Under the pieces are notes generated by a model. The model had not been told where the DNA came from. It searched no databases and worked only from the letters and a program-made list of their open reading frames with translations. From NCBI GenBank assembly GCA_946122785.1, contig CAMGYJ010000010.1, positions 52,080,162 to 52,144,161 of the forward strand: a stretch of 64,000 nucleotides of DNA, written 5' to 3'. Every line of letters begins with the position of its first letter. Position 1 is the first letter of the stretch. Source of the stretch: Linum tenue. Lineage: Eukaryota > Streptophyta > Magnoliopsida > Malpighiales > Linaceae. Positions 37,466 through 49,952 of this stretch are shown piece by piece. A program made the translations under genes and the position numbers.

Positions 37466-37636
37466 GACTAGTAGACTGCTTTTTGTCAATAAATTAATAA
37501 CCAAAGTTGGCCCATGATACAGTAACATCAAAACCCCAAACCCTAATCCTAGTCCGAGTTGGATTATCAACCAACCCTTACGTGGGCGCGGAAAGGGAGG
37601 CGTCAATGTTAAGCTACGCGTCGGTCTACCAAAACC

Positions 37637-37645
37637 TATATAAAA
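37637..37645 (+). promoter_or_regulatory. TATA box of serpin gene
   Basis: TATATAAAA lies about 100 bp before the serpin ATG. Only about 220 bp separate it from the end of the truncated tandem unit. Confidence 0.6.
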
Positions 37646-37744
37646 TAAATACAAGCTAAACTAAACACGTATCATATCTCCATCCATCGTCTTTGAAACT
37701 CCGTTCTCACTCGAGTAGAATCTGATCAGTGGTTCGACAGAAAG

Positions 37745-39304
37745 ATGGATTTCTGCGTGGGAGTCGGAATCGAAGCAATTCTCCGGGAAATCAAGGCGGC
37801 GGCGACGAATCCGTCAGCCGGTAACCTCCTGACTTCCCCTTCGTCGCTCCACTTCTCCCTCTGCATCGTGGCCTGCGGGGCCACCGGCAGAACCTCCGAC
37901 CAACTGCTCGCCGCCCTCGGCTACGAATCTGTCCAAGACCTCAATTCCAAAGCTCTGTCTTTCATGGCCGCGCTCACCACTGCCGACGACGACAACAACA
38001 AGAACAAGAGCGCCAACCTCCCCACGCCGCCGCCAACTGAGTTTGTGAACCCGTCGGGCATGCCGTACTTCTATCCGAGTATGTTCTCCGGCCAGCCAGC
38101 TCAGCAACCAGCCGGGGGCAGAGAAGCGACGGTGATGGCAGGGAGTGCAATTTGGTTCGATCATGAATCGCCCCTCAAACCTTCCTTCGAGAGGGTCATC
38201 AAGGATGTCTACCGCGCTCAATACTCTTACGGCGATTTCCGGCTTCAGGTAAGATTACCCATGTACTTTACACGCTTTGCTCTTTGTTCTTCGTTTAGTT
38301 GTCTATTATATAATAGATCAGAAGCTTTTCTTTTCTTAGAGAAGAAACAGAGTTGATAATTCATTCTAATATATAAGGACTGCGAAAAGAATTATTCCTT
38401 AGAGGACATCCAACAAAACTGGAATGATACAGAGGACTATGTAAACGATTAGTCCCTTACGAAGACATAGAGAAGCTTGCCTGATGGAGAATAATCAGTT
38501 TGTTCATTTTGTTAGGCTCTGAGAATTGCAGAGGAGATAAACCAGTGGGCAGACAGAGCTACCAAAGGGCACATAAAAGATATCATTGGGCCTGACAATA
38601 TCAGGAAAGAACTAGTTATGATCCTCGTGAATGCAATCTACTTCAAGGGATTCTGGACTCAGCCATTCGCAAAAGTCATGACGCAGGAGGAAGATTTTTA
38701 CCTCTTCGATGGAACCAAGATCAGGACTTCCTTCATGAGGAACCCGATGTCAAACCACTACTATGGATCCTTCGACGGCTTCAAGGTCCTGAAGCTCCCC
38801 TACGAGAACGGGACCAAGAAGCAGCAGCAGCAGTTCGCGATGTACATCTTCCTTCCCACGACCATCAGCCTGCAGGAGATGCTGCTCAGGTTCTGTCCAT
38901 ATTTGGGACCGATGCAGAACTTGGAGCTTCAACAGACGATGCTCGAGAAGGTGTGGATCCCGAAGCTGAAGTTCACGAGCCTGTTCAATCCTTGTGATAT
39001 AATGAAGGATCTGGGGCTGCAGCTGCCGTTTCAGAGGCTCGGTGAGTTCACGGAGATGGTGGGACATAACTCGGAGAGGATTTGTGTCAATGAGGTGTAT
39101 CAGAAGGCTTACATTGAAGTAGACGAGGAAGGAACTGAAGCTGCCGCAGTTACTGTGATGAGCTTCGGATGCCGGCCACCCAGTCCACCACCGCCTCCCG
39201 AGGAGAAGTTTGTGGCCGATCGTCCGTTCATGTTCATGATACAGGAAGAAGTGTCGAGGGCTGTGCTTTTCCTTGGCGCTGTGCTTGATCCACGCCAGCA
39301 ATGA
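37745..39304 (+). CDS. Plant serpin (serine/cysteine protease inhibitor family)
   Basis: Serpins trap target proteases by cleavage of a reactive-centre loop. Exons 37745-38248 and 38516-39304 (GTAAGA donor, TTAG acceptor) encode 430 residues with the two-exon structure usual for plant serpins. Family blocks include LLTSPSSLHFSL, LVNAIYFKGFW, LKLPYENG, the hinge EEGTEAAAV (from about residue 372), FVADRPFMFMI and a C-terminal FLGAVLDP. The conserved hinge suggests inhibitory ability. Oddities are length (about 40 more than usual), caused mainly by an Asp/Asn- then Pro-rich insertion around residues 80-118, and a proline-rich loop after GCRPPS. No signal peptide is seen, so it should be cytosolic like other plant serpins. 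The target is unknown; R in GCRPP is a possible P1 residue. Confidence 0.92.
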
Positions 39305-39834
39305 TCTTTTTGTCTTTGTAGTGCATCGAACTGCAGAAGTAGAAGTAGAAGTGTTTGTTTTTTTTTAATCAAATTCACCAGCATATAATTTTGTAGGCAA
39401 AATTAGCAATGTTTGGCTTTCTAATGACTGTTTGTTGCTCGAAATGGCTACCTTTTTACCTCTAAAATCACTGTGATTTGGGAGTAACTGACATCTATCT
39501 GAATGACAATATAGAACCCAACTATCTGCTAGGCTAATCCCTAGAAGATACAGCACGAGCCAAGAGCAAAGAAGCAATAGAAAAAGCACATTCAACCGTA
39601 ATAAACTGACTGGACAAAAGAGAGTTCTGTAGATTTATGTGATTACGTTGTGTCCATATTTACACAAGATGCCAAGAGGCAAGAAATCGTTTAACTTGGC
39701 AAAAGGTCCTGTAGAACACGTATTCCTCTATAATCTAAACCAAATTCAAGAGTAGTACTTAGTAACAGGCCTTATAAGTCAACTTTCTTTGAAGAATAGA
39801 AGCCAAACCTGGGGTTTCCTTGAAATGAAAACTT
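39305..39834. other. Spacer between convergent serpin and TNL genes
   Basis: These 530 bp hold the 3' untranslated regions of the two facing genes. I see nothing else. Confidence 0.6.
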
Positions 39835-42800
39835 TCAAATGGCAAGCAAATCCGACGAATCAACTGTAGCAGCTGGCTCCACTGGAGAATGATCCCAGAT
39901 GCTCAAATCACTAGCCTTTATAGTGTACAGGAGTTCAGCGTCTCGCCGATATATCAGACGGGCACCACACTCCTTCACATTGATCTCAGGAGAGTGCATC
40001 TCAAAGGACAACTCAATGCTATCAAATCCATCAGGAGGCCACTCCGACAAGCAGCCAACGGAGAAAAAGAACGACCAGACGTGATCCCCGTAACCAGATT
40101 TCCTTTGGAAAGAAATGGAAGGCCAAGAGGAACCTAGCTTTCCATTGACGATGAAGTGACAGGTCAGGAGAAAATGCTGATCGTCCAAAGGTTGAGGAAG
40201 TGCGCTGAAAACAACACAAGCAGCAAAGCCCATCCATTTGGTATTCAAGTGCAAGTTGGGAGGCACTTCCAGGATTACGGAGTGTCCCTCACTGTAATGG
40301 TTGAACCACTTGGGAATTCCGACTCCAGGAAATACAATGTCGAATCTGGGCCTTGGTATTGTCAACCCCTGTACCAAAATAGTTAGACAAATGATTAAAA
40401 AGCTCAGCAAGCTCCAAAGTCTGGCACGCTTATGCTTTCAGAGTATAAAGAAGAAGAAGAAAAACTCCTGGAAAAGCTGCATCAAACATACACTTGCAGA
40501 ACATAAAGGTGACAAGGGAAGAGAGAAAGATACCTGAATATATCTTATGATCATTGTAAAAGCCATGTTGCTAGAACCATTGCCAATAACTAATTGGAAG
40601 CAATTGAAGCATATGATCTTTGCAGCTTTCCAGCTGCATAAATTTATTGGATCTGCAATTACTGTCAGGGAATCACAAAGGCTCGCTCTCACCAGAGAAA
40701 CATTTGGAGGAACTTCAGGCAGTGACTGAAGCTTCCAGCAATCATCCAAGTTGAGCTCTTCAAGCATCAGAAGTTGGTTTATGCTTATTGGCAGGCTTGA
40801 GAATAGATTGCCGCTGAGGTCCAGGTACCTTAAAGAGGACAAGCAGCCGAGATCATCTGGAACTACTCCCTCCAAAATATTGCAGTAGCTTAAAATCAGA
40901 TTTCTCAATGAACAGAGAGATGAGAATGAAGGCAGCGACACTATTTGCAAGGGGGTAGCCATGGCTCTTGGAGCTGATCTGAATTTCTGCATCCATTGCC
41001 GCATAGCATTTGGCGTGCTCTGGATCAACATCTTTGATATCTTAGATTTTGGCTGTTTCACTCTGAAATTCGGTCCAAAGCACCATCTGATATCAAGAGT
41101 CTTCAGGGACTTCAAACCGCTGATGCTGCTACTAATATCTTTAAGGTTTCCACAACCTTTAATGCTCAACAACTCCAAGCCAATCAACTTGTTAAAGGAT
41201 GGTGGCAGAATCTCGATGTTAGTCCAATCCAAACAAAGCTCCCGTAAGCCTTCCATTATCTCCAAAATATCAGGAAACGTGTCTAACTTTGAGCAGTTGT
41301 ATAGATCAAGCCTTCTAAGGGAGTTCAAACGACTTATACTGCTAGGGAGGCCACTGAAGCTCTTACAAAATCTGAGGCTCAAGAGAACTAAGCCTGACAA
41401 ATGTTGAATTGTGGAAGGGAGTTCTTCAATTCCAGTCTGATCTAAGAAGAGTTCTTCTAAAGATATAAAACTAGACTCTATATCTGGAAACCTTTTCAGT
41501 TTTAAGCAGCCTGAGAGATCTAGTTTTTTAAGGGATTTTAAAGTGGTTATGCTGCTTGGAAGACTTCTGAGGTTCTTACAAAATCTGAGGCTCAATACAG
41601 CTAGGCTGCCTAAATTGTGAATTGAGATCGGCAGTTTCTCAATGCTAGTCTCGTCCAATATAAGTTTCACCAAACATTCCATAGGTACCACAATTTCTGG
41701 CAATTTCCTAACCTTTGAGCAACCTAACAAACTGAGAGAAGTAAGCTTCCTGAGATGCCCAATGGAGGAGTGAATCTCAGACAACCTTGTACAGTCTGTC
41801 AGCACTAACCTCTCCAGATTTGGAATCTCAGTGAAGTCCGGCATCCTAGTGAAGTTCCTGGAGCCCCTAAGCTCTAGAACTTTCAAATCTTTAAACGCCT
41901 AAGTAAAAGAGGAAACAAGCAGCAGATATTGACATTACTTTTATGTTCCAGCAACAGAAGAAACAAAGAACTCTGCAGTCTGAGTAGAAAGAGAAGGAAG
42001 AGGAAAAGCTTACCCAGATGCCGAACCAGAGTTGTTCTATCTTGCTGTGATGCAAAATAAGTCGAACAAGTTTTTCTGGATGGAAACTTGAAGGCAAATA
42101 TTTTGCGGGGTAACCATGCCAATCAAGGTAACGCAACTCATTAGAAAGAAATGCAGGTCCTTTTCTAAGCTTCACATTACGGATTTTGAGTAGTCTAAGT
42201 TTCGTCATTCTAGCGAAGGCTTCCACATTCCAGTTTGCATCCTTTGGTTGAGGAAGGTCTAGGAAGATTGCTTCTACTTCTTCACCTCCCTATTGCCCAA
42301 AACCCAAAAATAAGAAAAGCATAAGTATTATCACAAGACAAACTATATAAAAATACAATGACACTAGTTTTCATACAAACCCAAAAAGAAAGAGGGGGAA
42401 AAAAACTTAAGCATCAACAAAATTGTGCAAGTGCTCTGCACCTAAGTGCTCACCGAGTTTTTTGTCAGAACATGAGATGCATCCTCATACGTCCATATTC
42501 TACTGCGCTTTCCAGGCTCTTCAGGCGACTCACGTCTAACAATTTCCCTTCCCATAAGTTGCAGCAAATCGTGCATTGCCAAACGATTTTGTGAAACACT
42601 AATCAAGGATTTGTCAATCAGAACTTGTATTCCAATCTCTGCATGAAAGCTACAGCTATCAAGTATGTTTATTGCTTCATGTTTATCTATACCCTTGAAG
42701 AAACAAGCAATATCCAAGAATATTTTCTTCTCTGTTTCCTCTAGAGCGTCAAAACTTATTTCAAGTACATCCACAATTTTTCTGTTTGGAATCTTGTTCA

Positions 42801-44446
42801 GCCTCTCAATTGCACTGTTCCATGCACTTACATTCCTCCCATACAGAAAAGAACCCAAAACTTTAAGAGCCAGGGGAAGTCCCTTGGCGTAACCCACAGC
42901 TCGATTTGACAACTCAGAATAACCTGTAAATGGGCAGTCTTGTTTGAAGGCATGCCAACTAAATAGCATAAGAGCTTCATCGCCATTCAATGTCTTTGCT
43001 TCATATGTTTCATCAACTCCATGTGCTGTCAACAAGTGTCCATCTCGACTTGTTATGATCACACGACTCCCTGGACCAAACCATTCATGATCTCCAGCCA
43101 ACATTTCAAGCTGTTCAAGATGATCAACATCATCAAGAACAAGAAGCACCTTCTTCCGCTGCATATTATACTTTATCTCGCTTATTGCTTTATCAGCATC
43201 CCACAGTTCTCCTCCCCGTCGCATTAGGATTTCAGAAAGAAGCCGCTGCTGCAGAGGAAGTGGTCCTTGTTTCTCTAAAGATTCTCTGACATTCGCAAGG
43301 AAACAACAGCCTTCGAACTGCCAACGGATCTTATCATAAACAACTCTGGCAATAGTTGTCTTCCCCAGTCCACCCATTCCACATATCCCAAGAAAGCGAA
43401 CTTCAACCGACTCTTCGTCCAACAAATCATTAACAATTTTGTCTACCCGGGCATCCATACCGACCAAGGCATTGCTCATGATTGGGATCGCATGATTCAA
43501 CTTGAACCAAAGTCTTTCAACAATTTCCTTGATTACTTCTGACTCATCCCTACAAGAACAGAAAGACAAAAATCAATGGGCCTTGCAAAGAATCAGAGCT
43601 CTATATAACCTGCTGAACTGTACACCACTGCCACTACGATTCAGGAAAACAAGGTATTCATTTCAAGTTATGCTCTAACATGATTATATCATGAACCAAG
43701 TAGAACCCCTAATACCATTAACTGCTGGAGCTTACAAGACTACATTTCTTAGAGAGTGCAGAACTGCAGATCGATGGAGATTAAGCACTGATTTGCTCAA
43801 ATAGAACAATCAAAACCATTCATAGAGATTTCTCTCAAAAAAAAAACAAAAAAAAAACCCATTCATAGACATGCAATTCAAAGCGTAACCTTCCAACATT
43901 CAATTCAAATCATAATCATCCCCAAAATTCATACCTATTTCGAGCATCCCATCCGGCTAATTGCGCAACTTCAGCTACCGACTTCCTCCAGCTCTCCACC
44001 TTCTCCGGATTCAGGACTTCGTGCTGGGCAAACGCTGCCGCGTAAACTCCCTCCATCTCCGCAACTTCCGATGGATCGACATCGTAGAAGACGGGCAGAA
44101 CAGTGTGCTCCGTCGCTGCCTTGTACTGAACGATCTTGACCAGCTCATCCAAACACCAAGGCGAAGAGGCGTAATTCTTCGAGAACACGACGACCGAAAA
44201 CCTTGACTCCGTAATCGCCTTAAACAGTTCGGGCTCGATGGCTTCTCCTCGATCGAGATCTCTGTCGTCCTTGTAAGCTCTGATCCCTTTCTGGACCAGA
44301 GCTGCGTGGAGATGCCCGGTGAAGCTGTATCGAGTGTCCCGGCCTCGGAAGCTGAGGAAGACGTCGTGCGTCCACCGCGGCGGGGGAGGGGAGTACGGCG
44401 ACGGAAGAGACGACGACGAAGTGCCGCTTGCGCTTATGGAGGCCAT
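39835..44446 (-). CDS. TIR-NBS-LRR (TNL) immune receptor
   Basis: This is an intracellular sensor of pathogen effectors whose TIR domain acts as an NADase-type signalling enzyme. Five exons on the minus strand (43935-44446, 42454-43549, 42014-42289, 40534-41898, 39835-40368) join in frame to 1260 residues. The TIR domain (about 24-165) has HDVFLSFRGRDTR and SSPWCLDELVKIV with the Glu expected for catalysis. The NB-ARC domain has the P-loop GMGGLGKTT (228-236), LLVLDDVD, GSRVIITSRDGH, GLPLALKVLGSFL, FLDIACFFKG and an MHD motif in LAMHDLLQLMG. A linker exon begins GGEEVEAIFLDL, followed by a leucine-rich-repeat exon and a C-terminal post-LRR (C-JID-type) domain with GIPKWFNHYSEGHSV. All motifs are intact and no break is visible, so it may be functional. 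No second NLR lies beside it here. Confidence 0.95.
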
Positions 44447-44728
44447 CGGAATCCGATGTAGTCGTCAACGCTGTGAGTCGAATGGAGTTCGAGAGAGTGC
44501 GAGCCAAACTTTGAGAGGAGATGGTGGTGATGATATCATCATCACTAAGTCCGTAAGTCGTCGTCGTCCATTTTCGTCAACGGCCGCGTCGCCGGTGGGT
44601 CTCTCTACTTTCTGCACGCTCTTATTATTAGCTGCCCCATTGGAATGAAACGGAACGGATAGAATAAAGTCAATTGTTTGATAGGTACCAAGGAAAAGTC
44701 ATTTTGAACATTTTGGTCCTTTGTCCTT
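44447..44728. other. TNL upstream region
   Basis: The region is GC-rich near the TNL start and AT-rich further out. I could not identify a clear TATA box. Confidence 0.35.
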
Positions 44729-45650
44729 TTTTTTTACAGTGAAACATCTCGCATTGCCCTATGAATGATCGGTTACAGAGAGGGAAAATGAAAAATAATC
44801 GAATCAAACCAAACCCAGGCACCTCAGAGCAAACAGTTGACATAAACTGTGCTTGAGCGATACATCAAATAAGAGCAAAACACCGAGTGAAATCAACCAC
44901 CCAAAGGGATCGAACACTTGATCCAAAACGATAACATTCCAAACCTCTCACGCATCCGAACCAAACAGAGTAGCAACAAGATCAAGATCAGCTCGTCCGA
45001 TCACACCAAAGTCCATGACGATTGAGCAAAGCAATGTCATAAGCCGCCTCCTGGGGAAAACTCAAAGGCATCCAACACAGTAAATCTCAGAAATGAAATT
45101 ACATGGCGATGGGAAAGGATGTGAAACAGATTGCTCCGAGCTGAAAAAGGCACAGGGAGTTGAGGCAGAGTGGTCAATCCATGGAGAGAAGAAGATCGGA
45201 ATCGAGCCCGCCAAACTCTGTGGAAACACCGGACAACAGCCAAAATCACCTAGAGGAGACCCTACCCACCACAATCCGATGAACGGCCAAGCAGCATTCA
45301 GACAGCAAGGGGAAATAGGAAGGGGAGACGTAAGGAATGGCTACACCAAAAAGATGAAACCACCAGCCCGAGAGCATCAACCACCAAAACAGAGCGCGAT
45401 TAGGCTCCCAAGCTGCCAACTCTAGATCCCAACATGAGCAAGCCCCGAACAAGAACCCCAATCAACGACCGAAGAGCATAAAGCTCAACAGGAGTGAAAG
45501 ATGAAAATCCAGATCTGCTGGAAACTGAAAGGCCATAAAGGTAGGAAACTGGAAGGCCATAACGGCTGGAAAAGGGAGAAAACCGATTGCAATCCGAGGG
45601 GAAAAAGCCTAAAACGAAGCTAGGAGAAGCAGAAGCATAATAAATGTTTC
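44729..45650 (-). other. Possible antisense retroelement remnant with A-tail
   Basis: Read on the minus strand, this GC-richer block ends in a nine-base A run (44737-44729), like the 3' end of a retroposed sequence. ORFs of 70-110 codons on both strands show no recognised domain. A tandem echo of CTGGAAGGCCATAA-type motifs lies at about 45530-45565. No target duplication was found, so the nature is uncertain. Confidence 0.3.
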
Positions 45651-46191
45651 AAGCGGAATAACATAATAAATGTTTCATTAGAATTTCAGCCATGTTTTCT
45701 TTATGTGCTGCATTATTCTAGTCTATCAAACAATCATCTTAGTGCAAGTTGTATTTTAAACTATTGACCATATGAGGTTGCCAATCTCATTTTAACTATC
45801 GCAATGCTCGAATTTGTAATTTTGCGAGTTCTCTCTGGCTATGCTTAACATCTTCCCCATTTGTTAGTCAACTATAAATCGTCTCCTTAAAGATGGTGAA
45901 GAGGAAAAGCCAAAATGCAAAGCTTAACATATAAATTCTATGGTTGTGGCAGGAAAAGAGAATGATAATTGACCTACAAAGTAAAATTACTTAAACCAAA
46001 TGTATATAACCATAACAACCCTACTTTGGGCGGTAGTAACAAGACAAGTAGAACACAACCACCTAAAATGCCTCACCCTATTTGTTGGGTGGCACAGACC
46101 CTAGTTTCAGGGTCAGCATAACATTGAGATCTTAATTTTAGGGCACTAGCTCCCATTGAAGCTACTAGCTAGCTAACACAACTCTTTTGGT
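45651..46191. other. Spacer and GH9 3' region
   Basis: AT-rich sequence without a gene; the right part should contain the 3' UTR of the minus-strand GH9 gene. Confidence 0.45.
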
Positions 46192-48999
46192 CTAGCTCCT
46201 CAAGGCCCCTGCAAAATATGCCAGAGGGCCAACAATGGCAGCATTGATATACGTAGCAGGTTCTGAGTGGCTGTAGTCCGAACGATCATCTGGGAAGCCA
46301 TCATTTTGATTGGGCCCTCCGACAATGGCTCCGGTCAATATGTTGGGATTAGGGTTTGAAGACGAATAGAAAGGCTCGAACCCGCCACTGCAACCTATAG
46401 CTTGTGGGTGGCTCGTCTTTGATGGTAGCGAGGACCCTCTGTGGTGAATCCTCCTCGGAAAGTTTGGTCCGTAGCCAACCATGTAGGACATTCTAATAGG
46501 GTTTACCCCTAGGATGTAGTCCACCTGCACGTAGACGCAAACTGTAATTATACGATAGGTCTCACCACACTTTTGCGTACATAATGCAAATCGTATATTT
46601 TTTGCTTGTAGAGATAAATGATTGTGACTTGCCTGCCGTTTTGCCAAGGAAATGAGGGAGTTTGCATTCACGACTTGGCTCCCGCAATTGAAAGTATAAG
46701 GAGTTTTAGTTGATTTCATGTACTTGGCATAAGTGGTGAGCAGAAATGATATGGATGTCACATATTGAAGATTGTCCTGTGGTAGCTTGTACATCAATCC
46801 TCCTGCATGCATTCCAAAATAAAACAGCAAAATATATGAAATTGACAATAAATATCCGATCGACAATGTGAATTAAGCGAAACATATTGGGCTTGAATTT
46901 TGTTTTTGTGCGTGTGTGTGTAAACAACAAACATACATACCTTGTGTATATTGGGTAGTTGAGTAAGGAGAGTTGGGCAGAATCTTGCACATGAAATTCT
47001 CAGCTTCCTGCTTGTATTGCTGGAAGTTCTTGTCATTGTTCACTAATGCTCTCTGCCACAATTGAATCATCGCCATTATAAAAAGATCAAAATTGTTACC
47101 AAAAGTCAGGGGAAAAGCCAACCAAATTCGAGTACTGAATAATTGTCTTGGGTGCTTACTCTGGATAGCAGAACATGAGCACCAGAATATTTGTTATCCC
47201 AGCTGAACAAATCTGGCTGGTCATCAGCTCCCAAGGACTTGATGATGTTGTAGTACTGGACCTCATTGGTTGCCCTAAACAGCCAAGCTGCTCCCCACAG
47301 TAGTTCATCCTGAAAATAATTAAATGTAGAACCAAACCGATTCAACTCGTGAATTAATCGTACGTGTTAACCTAGCTAACTCTATTAATTAATATGTTGT
47401 TTGTACGTTATTGACCATCATCGTCATCTCTATAAAATGCAATCTCAATCTCTATAAAATGCATCATAATCTTGAGCACGTACTACTCTTTTGAACAATG
47501 ATATAATTCTCATCACATATATATAATTAATGTTGGAAGAAGAATAGATCGATCTCCAATTTACCTTATAGCCAGAATAGGAGCAATAGAAGGGGCAAAC
47601 GGAGGAACCAAGCCTATCACTGTAAGCACCACGATACTGCAACGCAAACTGCAACACCTTCCTCGCCGTCCTAAGCAACAAGCCCGCGTACTGCCGGTCG
47701 GAGCTCCTGAACACCAAGGAAGCCGCCGCCAGGGCCGCAGCCATCTCTCCGGCGACGTCGGACCCCGGGTTCGACGGAGACACCGAGTAAACCGACCGGA
47801 CGGTGTCCATGTCCTCCGGCCGCTCCCAGCAGCGGTGGTCGGCGTTGGGGTCGCCGACGCCGACGTAGATCTTGCCCGGGGTGGCGGTGGCGCATTTGAG
47901 GAGGTAGTCCGTGGCCCAGCGGATCGCGGCCCGGGCGTTGGGCAGCTGGGGGCCCAGCCTCTTGCCGTATTCCAGTGTGCTCCAGGACAGCATTGTTGTG
48001 GTGAAGGCCATCGGGAGGTTGAACTTCACGTTGTCTCCGGCGTCGTAGTAGCCGCCGCTCAAATCTACCTGTTCAATTACCGCATCGGTTAAACCACATC
48101 ACACTCACAGCCTGGTTACAGTAAATGTTATGTTTGTATGAAATTACCACGCGCGTCGGTGTCTTATATTTTCACCTAAGAAATGTATGATATATTTCTT
48201 GAAATTCTTATATATATTATTAATGCAAAAGAAAGGAAAGGAGATTTGATTAAATCCCGCCGAAAGACACCAATTAAATTATCCCTTTCTTGGTTGGGAC
48301 CGTGATCAAGAAACCAAGACCCACAATCTTCTCCTTTTTCCATTTTATTATTCATTAACATTTGGCATGGCAGCCATAATTACCACATGGACCCTAGAGT
48401 TTTACGCATGCCCACTCTTGCACCAAGTTAAATTATGGCAATTATATATAGTCCTAATACAATATTCTTCAGCATAGTTAAATAGAACCTATAATGTGAA
48501 AACACTGATTACTTGGTTGGTTGCTTTTGGTATGTATATGAAAAGAAGCAAAGTTAAGAGAGTGATGCACACGTTTTTGCAAATCTACGTACTAATTAAC
48601 AATGCTGATCATCGATGGCCTTGTGTGTTTCATGTTGTATATAAATATGTGGACATATATTAATTATTCATAAAACAACAAGATCGTCACCACGAGGAAT
48701 TGAAATTACATGCAAGAAGTGAAGTACACAATAGGCCGGAGGAGGACATCTCTTACATTAGCAAGGCGACCATCGGAGAGGCCAGAATGAGACCTCCAAG
48801 TGATCTGCTGGGAAGGAGGGAGCCTCCCTGACCTCTGTCCTTGAAAGAACAACAACGATTTTGCGAGTGCTTCTTTGTAATTTGGATTGATGCTAGCTGC
48901 TTGGGCGCCAAACCGAGAGAAGGAAATGTTAATGGAGCAAAACAGTACCCAAGTAATGAAAAAGGTCTGAATTAGACCTCCCATTTTGCAATTTCCCAT
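46192..48999 (-). CDS. Secreted endo-beta-1,4-glucanase, GH9 (class B type)
   Basis: It hydrolyses cellulose-like beta-1,4-glucans in the cell wall and fits roles in wall loosening or remodelling. Six exons (48757-48999, 47565-48068, 47160-47309, 46941-47052, 46633-46802, 46192-46524) join in frame to 503 residues. The start at 48999 was chosen because it begins a signal peptide ([14 protein letters not shown] and a hydrophobic stretch), whereas the upstream in-frame codon is TTG. Catalytic features are [10 protein letters not shown] (Asp90, Asp93), the His-containing RRIHHRGSS and [11 protein letters not shown] with the acid Glu481. There is no C-terminal carbohydrate-binding module and no N-terminal membrane anchor, which gives class B. 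The fifth exon ends at a GC donor (CAG then GCAAGT) instead of GT. All catalytic residues are present. Confidence 0.95.
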
Positions 49000-49093
49000 T
49001 ATTGCTTCCGGCTCCCAAGCTAGCAACTTCTCAAAGATGTAAGAATGATGTTGTTGTATTGCTCTTGTTGGGTTTTTGGGTTCAACTATGGGG

Positions 49094-49101
49094 CTTATAT
49101 A
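49094..49101 (-). promoter_or_regulatory. TATA box of GH9 gene
   Basis: TATATAAG on the minus strand lies about 95 bp before the ATG. Confidence 0.6.
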
Positions 49102-49952
49102 GAGAAAAGAGGGGACTTTCCCTTTTGTTTAATATTAATTAATTATTCCATTTTCTCTTCTTCAAATTTTCATTTTGTTTATCACCTTCATCATCTCAGC
49201 CATGCATGGCGCAAATTATGGCTTTTGCTATAGGTATTACTTTGATCTAAAGTTGGTAATTGAGTTTGACCAAAGAGAATGTGTTGATTTTGCCCCATAA
49301 ATCAAGCTAGAATAATGTTTCTGTTTGAAATGAGAGACCCACAAAATAATCAATTCAGCCTAACTTGGACTTGTTATTGTTTTGGTCATATATAAGACAT
49401 TTTGGGTGTCACTTTAGGGCCAAACAGATTAACAAACTTAACTGTTTTGAGAATTTGAAAAGCTCAAAACAGGTACACACATCTATGTCATTTTTCAGGT
49501 AAAATTAAGAAACTATATAAAGTTTGACTTATACAACATTGCAAGTCAATTTCGGTGTTGGACGCTGAAAATATTATTCAATTTCACGCCGCTCATATAA
49601 ATTCTCTTCTTATTGACAAATCGGGATTATGTAAATTCATTTGGTTGTAAATTTGTGTGCATATGACGCCATGCATCATGTTAGAACACCAAAAGTACCT
49701 ACCATATATGTATATCTTTTTGCCCGTACTATTCTTATTATGTTCTCGAATAATTTGTTTTCCCTATTTTTGTCGATCAATGAATCTCGTGCTACTTATC
49801 GTATTAGTATTTTGAATACCATAAGTTTTATCCATTATAACCTCATTAGCTAGCTAGTATCGAGTTCTAACATTAATATTTGTGATTTCATTTCAATACC
49901 TCTTTCTCATGCTCAAATTACTTTGAATTATTAATTGATACTCTATATCCAT
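49102..49952. other. AT-rich spacer between GH9 gene and LINE
   Basis: No gene is seen. It contains the GH9 promoter on the left and perhaps the 5' UTR of the LINE on the right; the LINE's exact start could not be fixed. Confidence 0.5.

Noticed and set aside
38750..39301. 183-codon minus-strand ORF opposite serpin exon 2
   Set aside because: It is a shadow of the serpin coding frame.
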